Below are positions 26,440 through 35,432 of a stretch of 64,000 bases of DNA, piece by piece. The notes below the pieces were generated by a model. That model saw only the letters and a list, made by a program, of their open reading frames with translations. It was not told the origin of the DNA and ran no database searches. How positions within the stretch are numbered: the first letter of the stretch is position 1; every line of letters begins with the position of its first letter. Source of the stretch: Bacteroidia bacterium (GTDB taxonomy: Bacteria > Bacteroidota > Bacteroidia > B-17B0 > Aurantibacillaceae); contig BPGX01000001.1 of NCBI GenBank assembly GCA_026003255.1, positions 124,001 through 188,000 of the forward strand. Reading direction: 5' to 3'. Made by a program: the position numbers and the translations under genes.

Positions 26440-29400
26440 CTAATGTTGAATTACCAACTTACCACTTTCCACCACCTTGCTCTGGCGATATACCTTGTAC
26501 AAGTACATTCCTTCCGGATAATTGCGTATATCAATATACAAAGGACTTTTTACCAGATTTTCTTTCCATATTACCTTCCCCATCACATCTGTAATTTCCA
26601 ATTGTAAATCTTTTTTGCTAAAACCTACAATCCATCGTTCATTGGCAGGATTCGGATAAATAATTACCAAGGGTTCGGCAGGATAATAACTTTCTTCCTG
26701 TGTCTGCATCAAACGACTGTTGTTAAATATAGGTAAATTTACCTCACATCCGTTGTAATAAAACAATGTATCCAGCCCGGCTAATAACCCTCTTGCTTGA
26801 TAAACAGATAACCCATCTGTAAAGGGACATAAACCCGCAATGTGTTGTAATTTCTGAAAATTTGTGGTGGAAAGTGTATTGGTAGTAAGATAAGAACTGT
26901 ACAATTGATAAAATTCTAAAGCAACACTATCTATGTGTGTTATGGGTGTTACGGATGTCAAAAGGGTTTGAGACAATTGAATTGCATTGCTGTCTTGCAA
27001 AGTAAGATAACGGAAATTCAAACTATCTACTTTTAACCATTGTTCATTAGGTTGTGTTTTCTGTACAGCCACAAAACTTGCTCCATTTACTGCAGCAGGA
27101 TTCACATTATTGTGTCGGATAAATTCATAAATACCGCGATGTATAACGGGTTTGTGAGGTAACCATACAGGCACCTGATTATTGATAATTTTAGCAATGG
27201 CTGGACTGATTTTCATACCCGGTAAATTGGTACAGGCAGCTATGTTGTTGGGTATATTTACTGGTACTTTGAAAAATGGGTAAAAAGGTATATTATTTGA
27301 AGACAAATCATATGTATTATTAACTGGTTCATATTGATTCCCCAAGGGATTGGGATTATAATATATTTTAGCTGGGAAATTGAGATTACTTTGATGACTA
27401 CAATAGGTATCAGCATAGGAGAAATAACCAAAGATATTACTTGCCGGACAATTAGCACTCACTGGTGTATAGGCAATATCGCCCACAAAACCAAAGTGTG
27501 CGAGATGGATGCCTACCAGAGAGGGTTGTGCGGCATTTGGAGAAAATTCATTGTTCCAGATATTGGAAGGGCAGTTTCCCTGTATTTTCATACATACACC
27601 TACATTGTAAATTTTATTTCCACAGAATTCATTATTTTGTCCAAGATTATTAAAAATACCAAAACTATTCCATTCGGTATGCGCTGTTGGGCTACAGGAC
27701 AAATCATTGTTCACAATATAAGAAGCGTGCACATTGTCTAACCATATAGGAGCGTTATAGATATTGCCGGCCATGGAAGGAGGCACTATTTTCAAATTGT
27801 TGGAAGTGATATACAATCCATTTTGATTGATTGCATACACAGAGGCATGTCGTTTACCCTGAAAAGTATTACCAGATACTGTATACTGCACCTGCGGACG
27901 AATGGCTGACTCAGTAAGATAAACATTACACACAAAAAAACCTTTCACCAGTGAAGGAGGAGAAGTAAATGTACTGTTGTTATTCAAAATTCTGGCTTTA
28001 ATAGAAATATTCTCCCAGGCATACACATCAATAAAACAATTTTGAAAATTGTTATTTTGAATCAAGTGAGAAGAAGTATTACTTGCATTCCATTTTATTA
28101 CATCAATACCATGTAAACATTGTATAAATTGATTTTTTTGAATAGTAAACGCACCGTTATTTGTATTCACAATACCTACATCACTTTTAATAAATTTATT
28201 ACTGATACCCACAGGAATCAAAGGTGTACCGGCTATCAGAGAAGATTTATCCGAATAAACACCGGCTGTTAGATTTCCATTATCAATAGCCGGTTGATAG
28301 TTAATATATTGAAATTGAGAATTTAAAACTTGAGAATTAGCTCCATTCAAAAGGTTAACACCTATTCGCAAATTATCAAATACATTTGTTTGTAAATTCA
28401 CACATTGAGACGAAGTACTGGTCTGTCCAATAACTAAAGCTGAGTTTGTTGGGAATTTAACTGCTTTATTTAATTGAATACCTACCTGTCCTCGCCATAT
28501 ACTGGAAATACCTAAAATAGTGGAGCCTAATAAATTGGCTGTAGGATAGGTAGAGTAAATAGACGGATCATAAGCCGCCATACATCGCCATGCCCATGCA
28601 CCACCAGTGCCGAATGTATAAGGTACTGGTAATTTTCTACTGGTAAAAATAGCATCGGTTACTTGAAAAATTTTTAGCCGCGCATTAATAATGTTTATTC
28701 CTGTCAGGTTTTTATTAAAAATTACATTATCAATAATTATTCCATTATGTACTATTGGTGGAAACATTGGCAACCCCATAATGAACACAGCATTAGCAGC
28801 GTCTTCAATTACACTATTTTTAATAGTTATCTTATCACCTGAAACAATCGCATTCCAGTTTTTATTACATCCATGCCAGTACGAATAAAAAATATTCATG
28901 TTAGCCCCATTCTGTTGAATTACTGTTGCTGCTTCCTGTAAAACAACTTCCGTATTATTAAAGGTAACATTCGTTTGAATGGTGATATTACCACCAAAAG
29001 TGAAATTTCCAGAAATCACGCCTGTAGATGGAATAGCAATTAATCCGGTATTTATATTGTTTGAACTTAAACTGCTAAAGGGTATAGCCCCCGGTGTTCC
29101 GTAAGGTACGAGTGTCGCATCAGAAATGGCAATGAAATTGTTAAACGAAGGAGTACAACAATTTTCTACCGTAAAGGTCTGAATAAAAGTAGTGGGAAAA
29201 TTGCAATAACAGGGCTGTGGCATATTCAACTGAACGCTTAAAGTATACACTCCAGGCAAAAGATTATAACATTGAGAAACATCCGGATTGCCGCCAAGGT
29301 CTACATTAACAGAAATAGTAGTTACACTTTGTCCATTCGAATTCAATATATCCCCACTAAAACTCCAGGCCGGATCACTATTTTGGTTTAAAATTGTACA

Positions 29401-30693
29401 TTCATTGGAATTACAGAAACTCGCAAAACTCGGTTGCTGACCACTGGCAATATCAGCAGGATTCAATGGGAAATGATAATTCACACATACCGTACCAGTC
29501 GTAGATACAGCACATTGATTGGAGGTTATACTAACAGATGGTGGCGGAGTTAATCGCAAATAGTATTGGCAACAGGAAGTAGTATGTGGAATTTGTCCTC
29601 CTCCTCCACAATAATTAGGTTGAATGCTTAATATCCCTAAATCTATATAAGTATAATCAACCACATATAATACACCTGGCTGTAAAGCCCCAGGAGGTAA
29701 GTGAAATGGCCACGAGGTTACAGGATAGTTTGTCAATGTACCATTGGAAGTGTTGTATATATTAACATAGACAGCTGGAACATTGTTTCCTAAATAATTG
29801 TACACAAAAGAAGGTACAATACAATACGTATTCCACTGCCCGGCACACTTTATTAAAGGAGCAATATAAATATTATCCGGATTACATACATCCACTGTGT
29901 CTTTGTCTTTGCCCTGAACAGTCGTAGAATTATGAAAGTTCTGCAAAAAACTAATATAAGTTGGGCTATCCGGCACTGCATCATCACAGAAAGTAATGGC
30001 GTTGGAAACACTAAAACTCATAGTACATCCTTTCACACAATCGTTGTGAATACAAGGACCATTGTATGCACCCGATGCACTGGATGGTGAACAATTATAA
30101 GTGCAGTTTGTAGTGGGGTTACCAATTGCCGCAACAAAGCCACAGGATGGTTTATCACATAAAATGTCCGGATTTTCACCTATTAACTTCAATTGATACG
30201 CTACCGGCTGATCAGGATACTCACAACTTCCACAAGGATAATTCGCATACGCTTGTATCCAATAATTCTGATTCTTATTTAAGCTTACCTGTATTTTTAA
30301 TGTATCCCAGTAATGATGTATCGTATCTGAAAAAACAATGTTTTGCAAACTGTCATAAATAGTGATTCGTTGTAAAAACACAGTATCATAAAGAATCACT
30401 CTTGAATTTGTAGGAATCAATGCTGCTTTTAATGTTACCGCATTCCCATTGATATTAGAAAATCCCCCTGTATTAAACTTAAACCAACCTTGGGACTGTG
30501 TTTGATAATACGCACTATCTGTATTCAACAAAATGATGAACGGATGATTAAAATCTAAACCCGCCTGAAATTGAGCAAACACCCTCAAACAAAACACAAA
30601 ACTTAATACAACCAACCATTTACATCGCTGAATAACAACACTATGTAGAACATTTGAAAACATACACGTTGCAACTAGTTGACGCAAGTGCAT
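26440..30693 (-). CDS. Secreted right-handed beta-helix protein, T9SS type A substrate
   Basis: 1417 residues from the ATG at 30693. A second ATG at 30663 gives a more usual signal peptide (CKWLVVLSFVFCLRVFAQ), so either may be used. The first ~530 residues hold cysteine-rich Ig-like modules. The middle (~530-1180) shows short Asn-rich turns such as NNNFQNCFID and NVIFNKNLTGINI, which fit a parallel beta-helix. The last ~75 residues are a type A sorting domain (IYPNPANERWIVGF, LEITDVMGKVIW, YPEGMYLYKVY). It probably acts at the cell surface, as adhesin or polysaccharide-binding protein; no catalytic site is visible. A (GT)13 microsatellite lies directly in front of the start. It heads the four-gene T9SS substrate row. 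Confidence 0.8.
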   Translation of the reverse strand: MHLRQLVATCMFSNVLHSVVIQRCKWLVVLSFVFCLRVFAQFQAGLDFNHPFIILLNTDSAYYQTQSQGWFKFNTGGFSNINGNAVTLKAALIPTNSRVILYDTVFLQRITIYDSLQNIVFSDTIHHYWDTLKIQVSLNKNQNYWIQAYANYPCGSCEYPDQPVAYQLKLIGENPDILCDKPSCGFVAAIGNPTTNCTYNCSPSSASGAYNGPCIHNDCVKGCTMSFSVSNAITFCDDAVPDSPTYISFLQNFHNSTTVQGKDKDTVDVCNPDNIYIAPLIKCAGQWNTYCIVPSFVYNYLGNNVPAVYVNIYNTSNGTLTNYPVTSWPFHLPPGALQPGVLYVVDYTYIDLGILSIQPNYCGGGGQIPHTTSCCQYYLRLTPPPSVSITSNQCAVSTTGTVCVNYHFPLNPADIASGQQPSFASFCNSNECTILNQNSDPAWSFSGDILNSNGQSVTTISVNVDLGGNPDVSQCYNLLPGVYTLSVQLNMPQPCYCNFPTTFIQTFTVENCCTPSFNNFIAISDATLVPYGTPGAIPFSSLSSNNINTGLIAIPSTGVISGNFTFGGNITIQTNVTFNNTEVVLQEAATVIQQNGANMNIFYSYWHGCNKNWNAIVSGDKITIKNSVIEDAANAVFIMGLPMFPPIVHNGIIIDNVIFNKNLTGINIINARLKIFQVTDAIFTSRKLPVPYTFGTGGAWAWRCMAAYDPSIYSTYPTANLLGSTILGISSIWRGQVGIQLNKAVKFPTNSALVIGQTSTSSQCVNLQTNVFDNLRIGVNLLNGANSQVLNSQFQYINYQPAIDNGNLTAGVYSDKSSLIAGTPLIPVGISNKFIKSDVGIVNTNNGAFTIQKNQFIQCLHGIDVIKWNASNTSSHLIQNNNFQNCFIDVYAWENISIKARILNNNSTFTSPPSLVKGFFVCNVYLTESAIRPQVQYTVSGNTFQGKRHASVYAINQNGLYITSNNLKIVPPSMAGNIYNAPIWLDNVHASYIVNNDLSCSPTAHTEWNSFGIFNNLGQNNEFCGNKIYNVGVCMKIQGNCPSNIWNNEFSPNAAQPSLVGIHLAHFGFVGDIAYTPVSANCPASNIFGYFSYADTYCSHQSNLNFPAKIYYNPNPLGNQYEPVNNTYDLSSNNIPFYPFFKVPVNIPNNIAACTNLPGMKISPAIAKIINNQVPVWLPHKPVIHRGIYEFIRHNNVNPAAVNGASFVAVQKTQPNEQWLKVDSLNFRYLTLQDSNAIQLSQTLLTSVTPITHIDSVALEFYQLYSSYLTTNTLSTTNFQKLQHIAGLCPFTDGLSVYQARGLLAGLDTLFYYNGCEVNLPIFNNSRLMQTQEESYYPAEPLVIIYPNPANERWIVGFSKKDLQLEITDVMGKVIWKENLVKSPLYIDIRNYPEGMYLYKVYRQSKVVESGKLVIQH

Positions 30694-30695
30694 GC

Positions 30696-30721
30696 GTGTG
30701 TGTGTGTGTGTGTGTGTGTGT
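30696..30721. repeat. (GT)13 dinucleotide microsatellite
   Basis: Thirteen uninterrupted GT units (CA on the minus strand), starting 2 bp before the ATG at 30693 of the beta-helix gene. An in-frame-capable upstream ATG lies at 30769, so length changes would alter the reading relation between that ATG and the gene. Confidence 0.95.
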
Positions 30722-30785
30722 AGAAAACAACTCTACACAATTGCCGATGGTAGAGATTAATGTTTTCATAGTGGTAAATTTTTAG

Positions 30786-30793
30786 CAAAAATA
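30786..30793 (-). promoter_or_regulatory. Candidate -7 promoter element of the beta-helix gene
   Basis: TATTTTTG on the minus strand, 16 nt before an ATG at 30769 and 92 nt before the annotated start. No clear -33 partner at standard spacing. If real, the (CA) tract is inside the transcript. Confidence 0.3.
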
Positions 30794-30892
30794 GAAAATA
30801 AATTTCAAATAAAAAAATGTTAGTTTCTAAAATTAAAATATAATACTATCCCTTCTTCACACTTCCTAACATCTCACTAAAAAAGCATTCCT

Positions 30893-30900
30893 TATATTCG
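30893..30900 (+). promoter_or_regulatory. Candidate -7 promoter element of gldA
   Basis: TATATTCG, one base off the TAnnTTTG consensus, 28 nt before the gldA ATG. The same octamer precedes gldF. Confidence 0.3.
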
Positions 30901-30928
30901 TGGCTGAAAAAATATTAATTCTGGTAAT

Positions 30929-31840
30929 ATGTCGATACTCGCCAAAAATGTTACAAAGATTTATGGTAAACAAAAAGCATTGGACAATGTTTCTTTTGAA
31001 ATAAAAAAATCGGAAATTGTCGGCTTCTTAGGTCCTAATGGCGCTGGTAAAAGTACGATGATGAAAATTATTACCGGCTATATCCCTCCAACTTCTGGTA
31101 TTGTAGAAGTCAATGGATTAAACATCTTCGAACATTCACTGGAAATTAAAAGACAAATTGGCTACCTGCCCGAACAAAATCCTTTGTACTACGAAATGTA
31201 TGTCAAAGAATTCTTAGAGTTTATTGCCAAACTTTATGGAATAAAAAATGTTCATCAACGAGTAAAAGAAATGATTGACATCTGCGGACTTGAAATTGAA
31301 CAACACAAAAAAATTAAAGCCCTTTCAAAAGGATACAAACAAAGAGTGGGACTGGCTCAAGCACTGATTCACAATCCATCTGTTTTAATTTTAGATGAAC
31401 CTACATCTGGTTTAGATCCTAACCAATTGGAAGAAATCCGACAATTAATAAAACATCTTGGAAAAGATAAAACCGTCATGCTCAGTACACATATTATGCA
31501 AGAAGTAGAAGCCGTATGCAATAAAGTGATTATCATTCATCGTGGTAAAATTGTGGCTTCCGACAGTATTCAAAACATTAAACAAATTTCTTCCTCTACT
31601 AAAATCATTATTGAATTTTCTATCGCACTTTCTGAAAAACATTTTTCACATCTACCCATCAAAAACTTAGAACAACTCTCTCCTTCACGCTGGAAAATGG
31701 AATCCGACCATCCCGATATTTCTAAAGAATTAATGCAAATAGCATTGAAAAATAATTGCACTATTCTCAATTTATCAAAAGAAGAATTAAAATTAGAAGA
31801 AATATTTAAAGCACTTACACAATCTCAAATCCCTAATTAA
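30929..31840 (+). CDS. gldA: ABC transporter ATP-binding protein GldA
   Basis: 303 residues. It carries Walker A (GPNGAGKST), the ABC signature (LSKGYKQRVGLAQAL), Walker B (VLILDEPTSGLDP) and the H-loop (LSTHIMQEVEAVC). The C-terminal ~80 residues form an extension typical of GldA-type ATPases. It pairs with GldF and GldG, encoded a little downstream; in Flavobacterium these three are needed for gliding motility. The end overlaps the start of the MORN-repeat gene by 1 nt (TAATG), suggesting coupled translation. The gldA assignment rests on sequence pattern plus gldFG proximity. Confidence 0.88.
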   Translation: MSILAKNVTKIYGKQKALDNVSFEIKKSEIVGFLGPNGAGKSTMMKIITGYIPPTSGIVEVNGLNIFEHSLEIKRQIGYLPEQNPLYYEMYVKEFLEFIAKLYGIKNVHQRVKEMIDICGLEIEQHKKIKALSKGYKQRVGLAQALIHNPSVLILDEPTSGLDPNQLEEIRQLIKHLGKDKTVMLSTHIMQEVEAVCNKVIIIHRGKIVASDSIQNIKQISSSTKIIIEFSIALSEKHFSHLPIKNLEQLSPSRWKMESDHPDISKELMQIALKNNCTILNLSKEELKLEEIFKALTQSQIPN

Positions 31841-32739
31841 TGCGTCTACTTAAAATTTTGCTGTTATTTATATTCATTCATTTTTATCTACATTCTCAAA
31901 ATAAAACGGATTCGCTTGGCCGAAAACAGGGCTACTGGAAAGTATATTATCCTAACTCTAAACATTTAGAATACGAAGGATTTTTCAAAGATGACAAACC
32001 ACAAGGTTTATTCAAGTACTACTACGAACATGATACCGTCAAAGCAAAGTTAAACTTTGTAAAAGATGGGAAAGTAGCGTATGCCACACTTTTTCACTTG
32101 AATGGTAAAATCATGGCAAAAGGAAAATACTTAGAACAAAAAAAAGATTCAGTATGGGAATTTTACAATGAATTAGGGCAACTCATTAATAGAGAAAATT
32201 ACTTGCAAGGACAACGACATGGATTAAGCATTACTTATTACGACTCCAATAAGGTCTATCAAAAAACTCAATACATTTTAAATAAAAAACACGGTTACTT
32301 TATAGAATATTTTCCAGATGGTAAAATCAAAGGAATGGGCTATTACAAAAACGACTTACCAGAAGGAGAATTTGTGTATTATGCCCCCAATGGTACAAGA
32401 GTAGGGTTCATGACTTATAAGAACGGTTTACGACATGGTCCAACAGTAATGAAAGAATTAGATGGAAAAATTAAAGAAAAAATGATTTATGAAAATGGTA
32501 AAGAACTCGGAGAAAAAGCCACTGAAGAATACTTCAAATTACATCCACAGGTATTGAATAACAATTACGGACTGGATTCAACTATTATTCGTTTATTTGA
32601 AAGACGAAACGAAAAATCATTCACAGATGAAAATATCAATTCAGAAAACAAATCACAACTTCTAAAGAACTTAAATACTAACTCCAAAAAAACAAATTCT
32701 TCCAACACACCTAAGAAGAATAAAAAATCATCTAAATAA
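31840..32739 (+). CDS. MORN/YwqK-type repeat protein
   Basis: 299 residues. Signal peptide (LLKILLLFIFIHFYLHSQ), then ~9 tandem repeats of the type GKKHGxFxEYFPDGKIKGMGYYKN (for example KQGYWKVYYPNSKH, LNKKHGYFIEYF, KNGLRHGPTVMKE). A Lys/Asn/Ser-rich tail follows. MORN-like repeats mediate membrane or protein contacts. It is exported, perhaps periplasmic or on the outer membrane. It sits between gldA and gldFG and is translationally coupled to gldA; a link to the transporter is only inferred from position. Confidence 0.8.
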   Translation: MRLLKILLLFIFIHFYLHSQNKTDSLGRKQGYWKVYYPNSKHLEYEGFFKDDKPQGLFKYYYEHDTVKAKLNFVKDGKVAYATLFHLNGKIMAKGKYLEQKKDSVWEFYNELGQLINRENYLQGQRHGLSITYYDSNKVYQKTQYILNKKHGYFIEYFPDGKIKGMGYYKNDLPEGEFVYYAPNGTRVGFMTYKNGLRHGPTVMKELDGKIKEKMIYENGKELGEKATEEYFKLHPQVLNNNYGLDSTIIRLFERRNEKSFTDENINSENKSQLLKNLNTNSKKTNSSNTPKKNKKSSK

Positions 32740-32903
32740 ACAGTTATCTACATAGTAACAAATAATTTTCATTTTTCCCCTCAATTCATCACTAATAACT
32801 TATAACTCCCAACTCCTCATTCTTCACTCATAACTATGTTCTCTATGTACTCTATACATCTATTGTGGTAAAATAAGTCAAAGCTCATAACTCTTAAAAT
32901 TAC

Positions 32904-32911
32904 TATATTCG
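32904..32911 (+). promoter_or_regulatory. Candidate -7 promoter element of gldF
   Basis: TATATTCG, identical to the octamer before gldA, ends 10 nt before the gldF ATG. It sits at the end of a 182-bp AT-rich spacer with no other feature. Confidence 0.3.
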
Positions 32912-32921
32912 CCCTTCGTTT

Positions 32922-33662
32922 ATGAAAGCATTATTCTTAAAAGAAATCAGAAGTTATTTAAACTCACTTACAGGTTTTCTGGTCATTCTTGTCTTCTTGA
33001 TAGTAACAAGTTTATTTTTATGGATTATCCCCAATGAAGCTACTGGTACAAACATTCTTGAGAATGGCTTCGCTTCATTAGAAAGTTTATTCTCTCTGGC
33101 TCCATGGGTATTTTTAATTTTAATCCCTGCTGTTAGTATGAAACTTTTTTCAGAAGAAAATAAAGCAGGAACTATGGAATTGTTACTTACCAAACCGCTG
33201 ACAGAACTTCAAATTGTGCTGGCTAAGTATCTCGCAGGTTTTGTGATTATCTTATTCTCGCTTCTTCCAACCCTGTTTTATTACTATACTGTTTATCAAT
33301 TAGGATTTCCAAAAGGAAACATTGATGTAGGTGGAACATGGGGCTCCTACATTGGTTTGTTTTTTTTAGCGTCCAGTTTTTTAGCCATTGGCATTTTTGC
33401 ATCTGTGTTGACAGACAACCAGGTTATAGCTTTTTTATTAGCATTAGTGCTGTGTTATCTTTTTCACAATGGCTTTGACTTTTTAGCGTCATTCAAAATG
33501 AATGGGGTTATGTCATTATTCATTTCATCATTAGGTATTCAATATCACTATTACAGCATGAGTAGAGGCGTTGTAGATTCAAGAGACGTATTATATTTTC
33601 TTACGCTCATCATTATTTTTATATTAGCCACACGACTGGTCTTACAAAGCAGAAAATGGTAA
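32922..33662 (+). CDS. gldF: Gliding motility ABC transporter permease GldF
   Basis: 246 residues and six transmembrane helices. GldF pattern: MKALFLKEIRSYLNSLTGFL, APWVFLILIPAVSMKLFSEE, GTMELLLTKPLTELQIVLAKYLAG. It is the membrane subunit that partners GldA and GldG. The gldG start overlaps its end by 7 bp. Confidence 0.93.
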   Translation: MKALFLKEIRSYLNSLTGFLVILVFLIVTSLFLWIIPNEATGTNILENGFASLESLFSLAPWVFLILIPAVSMKLFSEENKAGTMELLLTKPLTELQIVLAKYLAGFVIILFSLLPTLFYYYTVYQLGFPKGNIDVGGTWGSYIGLFFLASSFLAIGIFASVLTDNQVIAFLLALVLCYLFHNGFDFLASFKMNGVMSLFISSLGIQYHYYSMSRGVVDSRDVLYFLTLIIIFILATRLVLQSRKW

Positions 33663-35365
33663 AAATGAACAACTCAACTACACAATATTCATCCAGAAAA
33701 AAAGATATTTTTCAATTCGTTAGTATTGTTTTCATACTTGTTATATTAAACTTTATTTTCAGGTTTTATTTCTTTCGTTTAGATTTAACTTCAGAAAAAA
33801 GATATACTTTATCTGCTTTTACAAAAGAGTATTTAAAGAAGATAGACGATATTGTTTTCTTTAAAATTTATTTAAGTGGCGATTTACCACCAGAATTCAA
33901 TAAACTGAAAAATGAAGTCAAAGAAATGCTGGATGAGATGCGCATTTTCAATGATAATATTCAATACGAGTTTATTGATATTAATGAAATCGGAAATAAA
34001 GAAGACATTCGCAATTTAGAAAAACAGTTGTACGAAAAAGGCATTGTGCCGGAACAGGTGGTTGAGAAAAAAGAAAATAAAACATCCGAAAGCTTAATAT
34101 GGCCTGGGGCGTTAGTGTCCTACAAAGGCAAAGAAACAGTATGGCAGATTTTTTCAAGACAATTGGGCTTCACACCACAAGAAAATATCAATCATGCATT
34201 AAACGAAATAGAATACGGCATTTGTAAAACGATTCACAAACTACAAAGAAAAAAACGTCCTGAAATATCCATTGTAGAAGGACATAAAGAATTAGATACT
34301 TTACAACTCTATGATTTAATCCGTTCGTTAGGTGAAGAATACAATATCTCAAGAATTAAAATTAATCATAAGCTTTATGCACTCAAAGATTTAGATGCCA
34401 TCATCATTGCAAAACCTGATACTTTCATTGATGAGAAAGATAAGTTTATCATTGACCAATTCATTATGAAAGGTGGAAAAGTATTGTGGCTGGTTGATGC
34501 TGTAAAATTAAACATGGATTCGTTTCGATTAAAAGGATTTACACTGGCACTCAACAATGAAACCAATTTGGAAGACATGCTCTTTCGCTACGGTGTAAGA
34601 GTAAATGCAGATTTAATTCAGGATTTGCAGTGTGCTGCTATACCAGTAAACATCGGCTTTTCCAAAGGACAACCCAACTTTAAATTATTTCCATGGATAT
34701 TTTTTCCATTAATCATGCCAACATCTACTCATCCTATTGTCAAAAATTTAGATTTAATCAAAACCGAATTTATAAGTACTATTGATACATTGAGTACATC
34801 TGGAATTAAAAAAACAATTTTGCTGACCAGTTCTAAAAACTCTCGTGTAACACCTGTGCCATTCCGAGTTTCACTGGCTATTACACAATTCAAATTAAAA
34901 GAAAGTGCATTTAATCAGGGACCCAAACCAATTGCTGTATTGTTAGAAGGAACCTTTAAATCTCTTTATGCTAATCGTATTCCCACTGTCATAATGGAAG
35001 ATAGTTCCATTCAATTCAAAGAAATAAGTGTTCCTAATAAAATGATTGTAGTATCTGACGGTGATATTGCCAGAAATGATTTTAATCGTATGAATGGAAT
35101 GATTTATCCATTGGGCTATGATAAATACACCAACCAAACCTTTGCTAATAAAAAATTTCTGGTCAATTGTATGAACTATTTATTAGACGACGAAGGGCTT
35201 TTACAATTAAGATCAAGAGAAGTTAAATTGCGTTTATTGGACATTAAAAAAGTTGCTCTCCAAAAAAACAAATGGCAAATGTATAATGTACTATTACCTC
35301 CAATTATTATTTTAATTTTTGCTGTAATACAATATTACACCAGAAGGAAAAAATATGCTACTTAA
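33656..35365 (+). CDS. gldG: Gliding motility ABC transporter component GldG
   Basis: 569 residues. It has an N-terminal transmembrane helix, a large periplasmic ABC-type uncharacterised transport domain and a C-terminal anchor helix (LLPPIIILIFAVIQYY). Signatures are FRLDLTSEKRYTLSAFTKEYL, FKIYLSGDLPPEF, RPEISIVEGHKELDT and VVSDGDIARNDFN. In Flavobacterium johnsoniae GldF and GldG form the transporter used in gliding. ATG 33656 overlaps the gldF stop by 7 bp; ATG 33665 is an alternative. Confidence 0.93.
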   Translation: MVKMNNSTTQYSSRKKDIFQFVSIVFILVILNFIFRFYFFRLDLTSEKRYTLSAFTKEYLKKIDDIVFFKIYLSGDLPPEFNKLKNEVKEMLDEMRIFNDNIQYEFIDINEIGNKEDIRNLEKQLYEKGIVPEQVVEKKENKTSESLIWPGALVSYKGKETVWQIFSRQLGFTPQENINHALNEIEYGICKTIHKLQRKKRPEISIVEGHKELDTLQLYDLIRSLGEEYNISRIKINHKLYALKDLDAIIIAKPDTFIDEKDKFIIDQFIMKGGKVLWLVDAVKLNMDSFRLKGFTLALNNETNLEDMLFRYGVRVNADLIQDLQCAAIPVNIGFSKGQPNFKLFPWIFFPLIMPTSTHPIVKNLDLIKTEFISTIDTLSTSGIKKTILLTSSKNSRVTPVPFRVSLAITQFKLKESAFNQGPKPIAVLLEGTFKSLYANRIPTVIMEDSSIQFKEISVPNKMIVVSDGDIARNDFNRMNGMIYPLGYDKYTNQTFANKKFLVNCMNYLLDDEGLLQLRSREVKLRLLDIKKVALQKNKWQMYNVLLPPIIILIFAVIQYYTRRKKYAT

Positions 35366-35432
35366 TTAATAGTAGTTTGTTCGTGCATTCTTCAATTTAA
35401 ATAAATCTTAACAAATAATTATTCACTAATGC

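Noticed and set aside
26353-26607. Plus-strand ORFs opposite the T9SS substrate genes (also 27334-27741)
   Set aside because: They are antisense shadows of clearly protein-like minus-strand genes, with no family pattern of their own.
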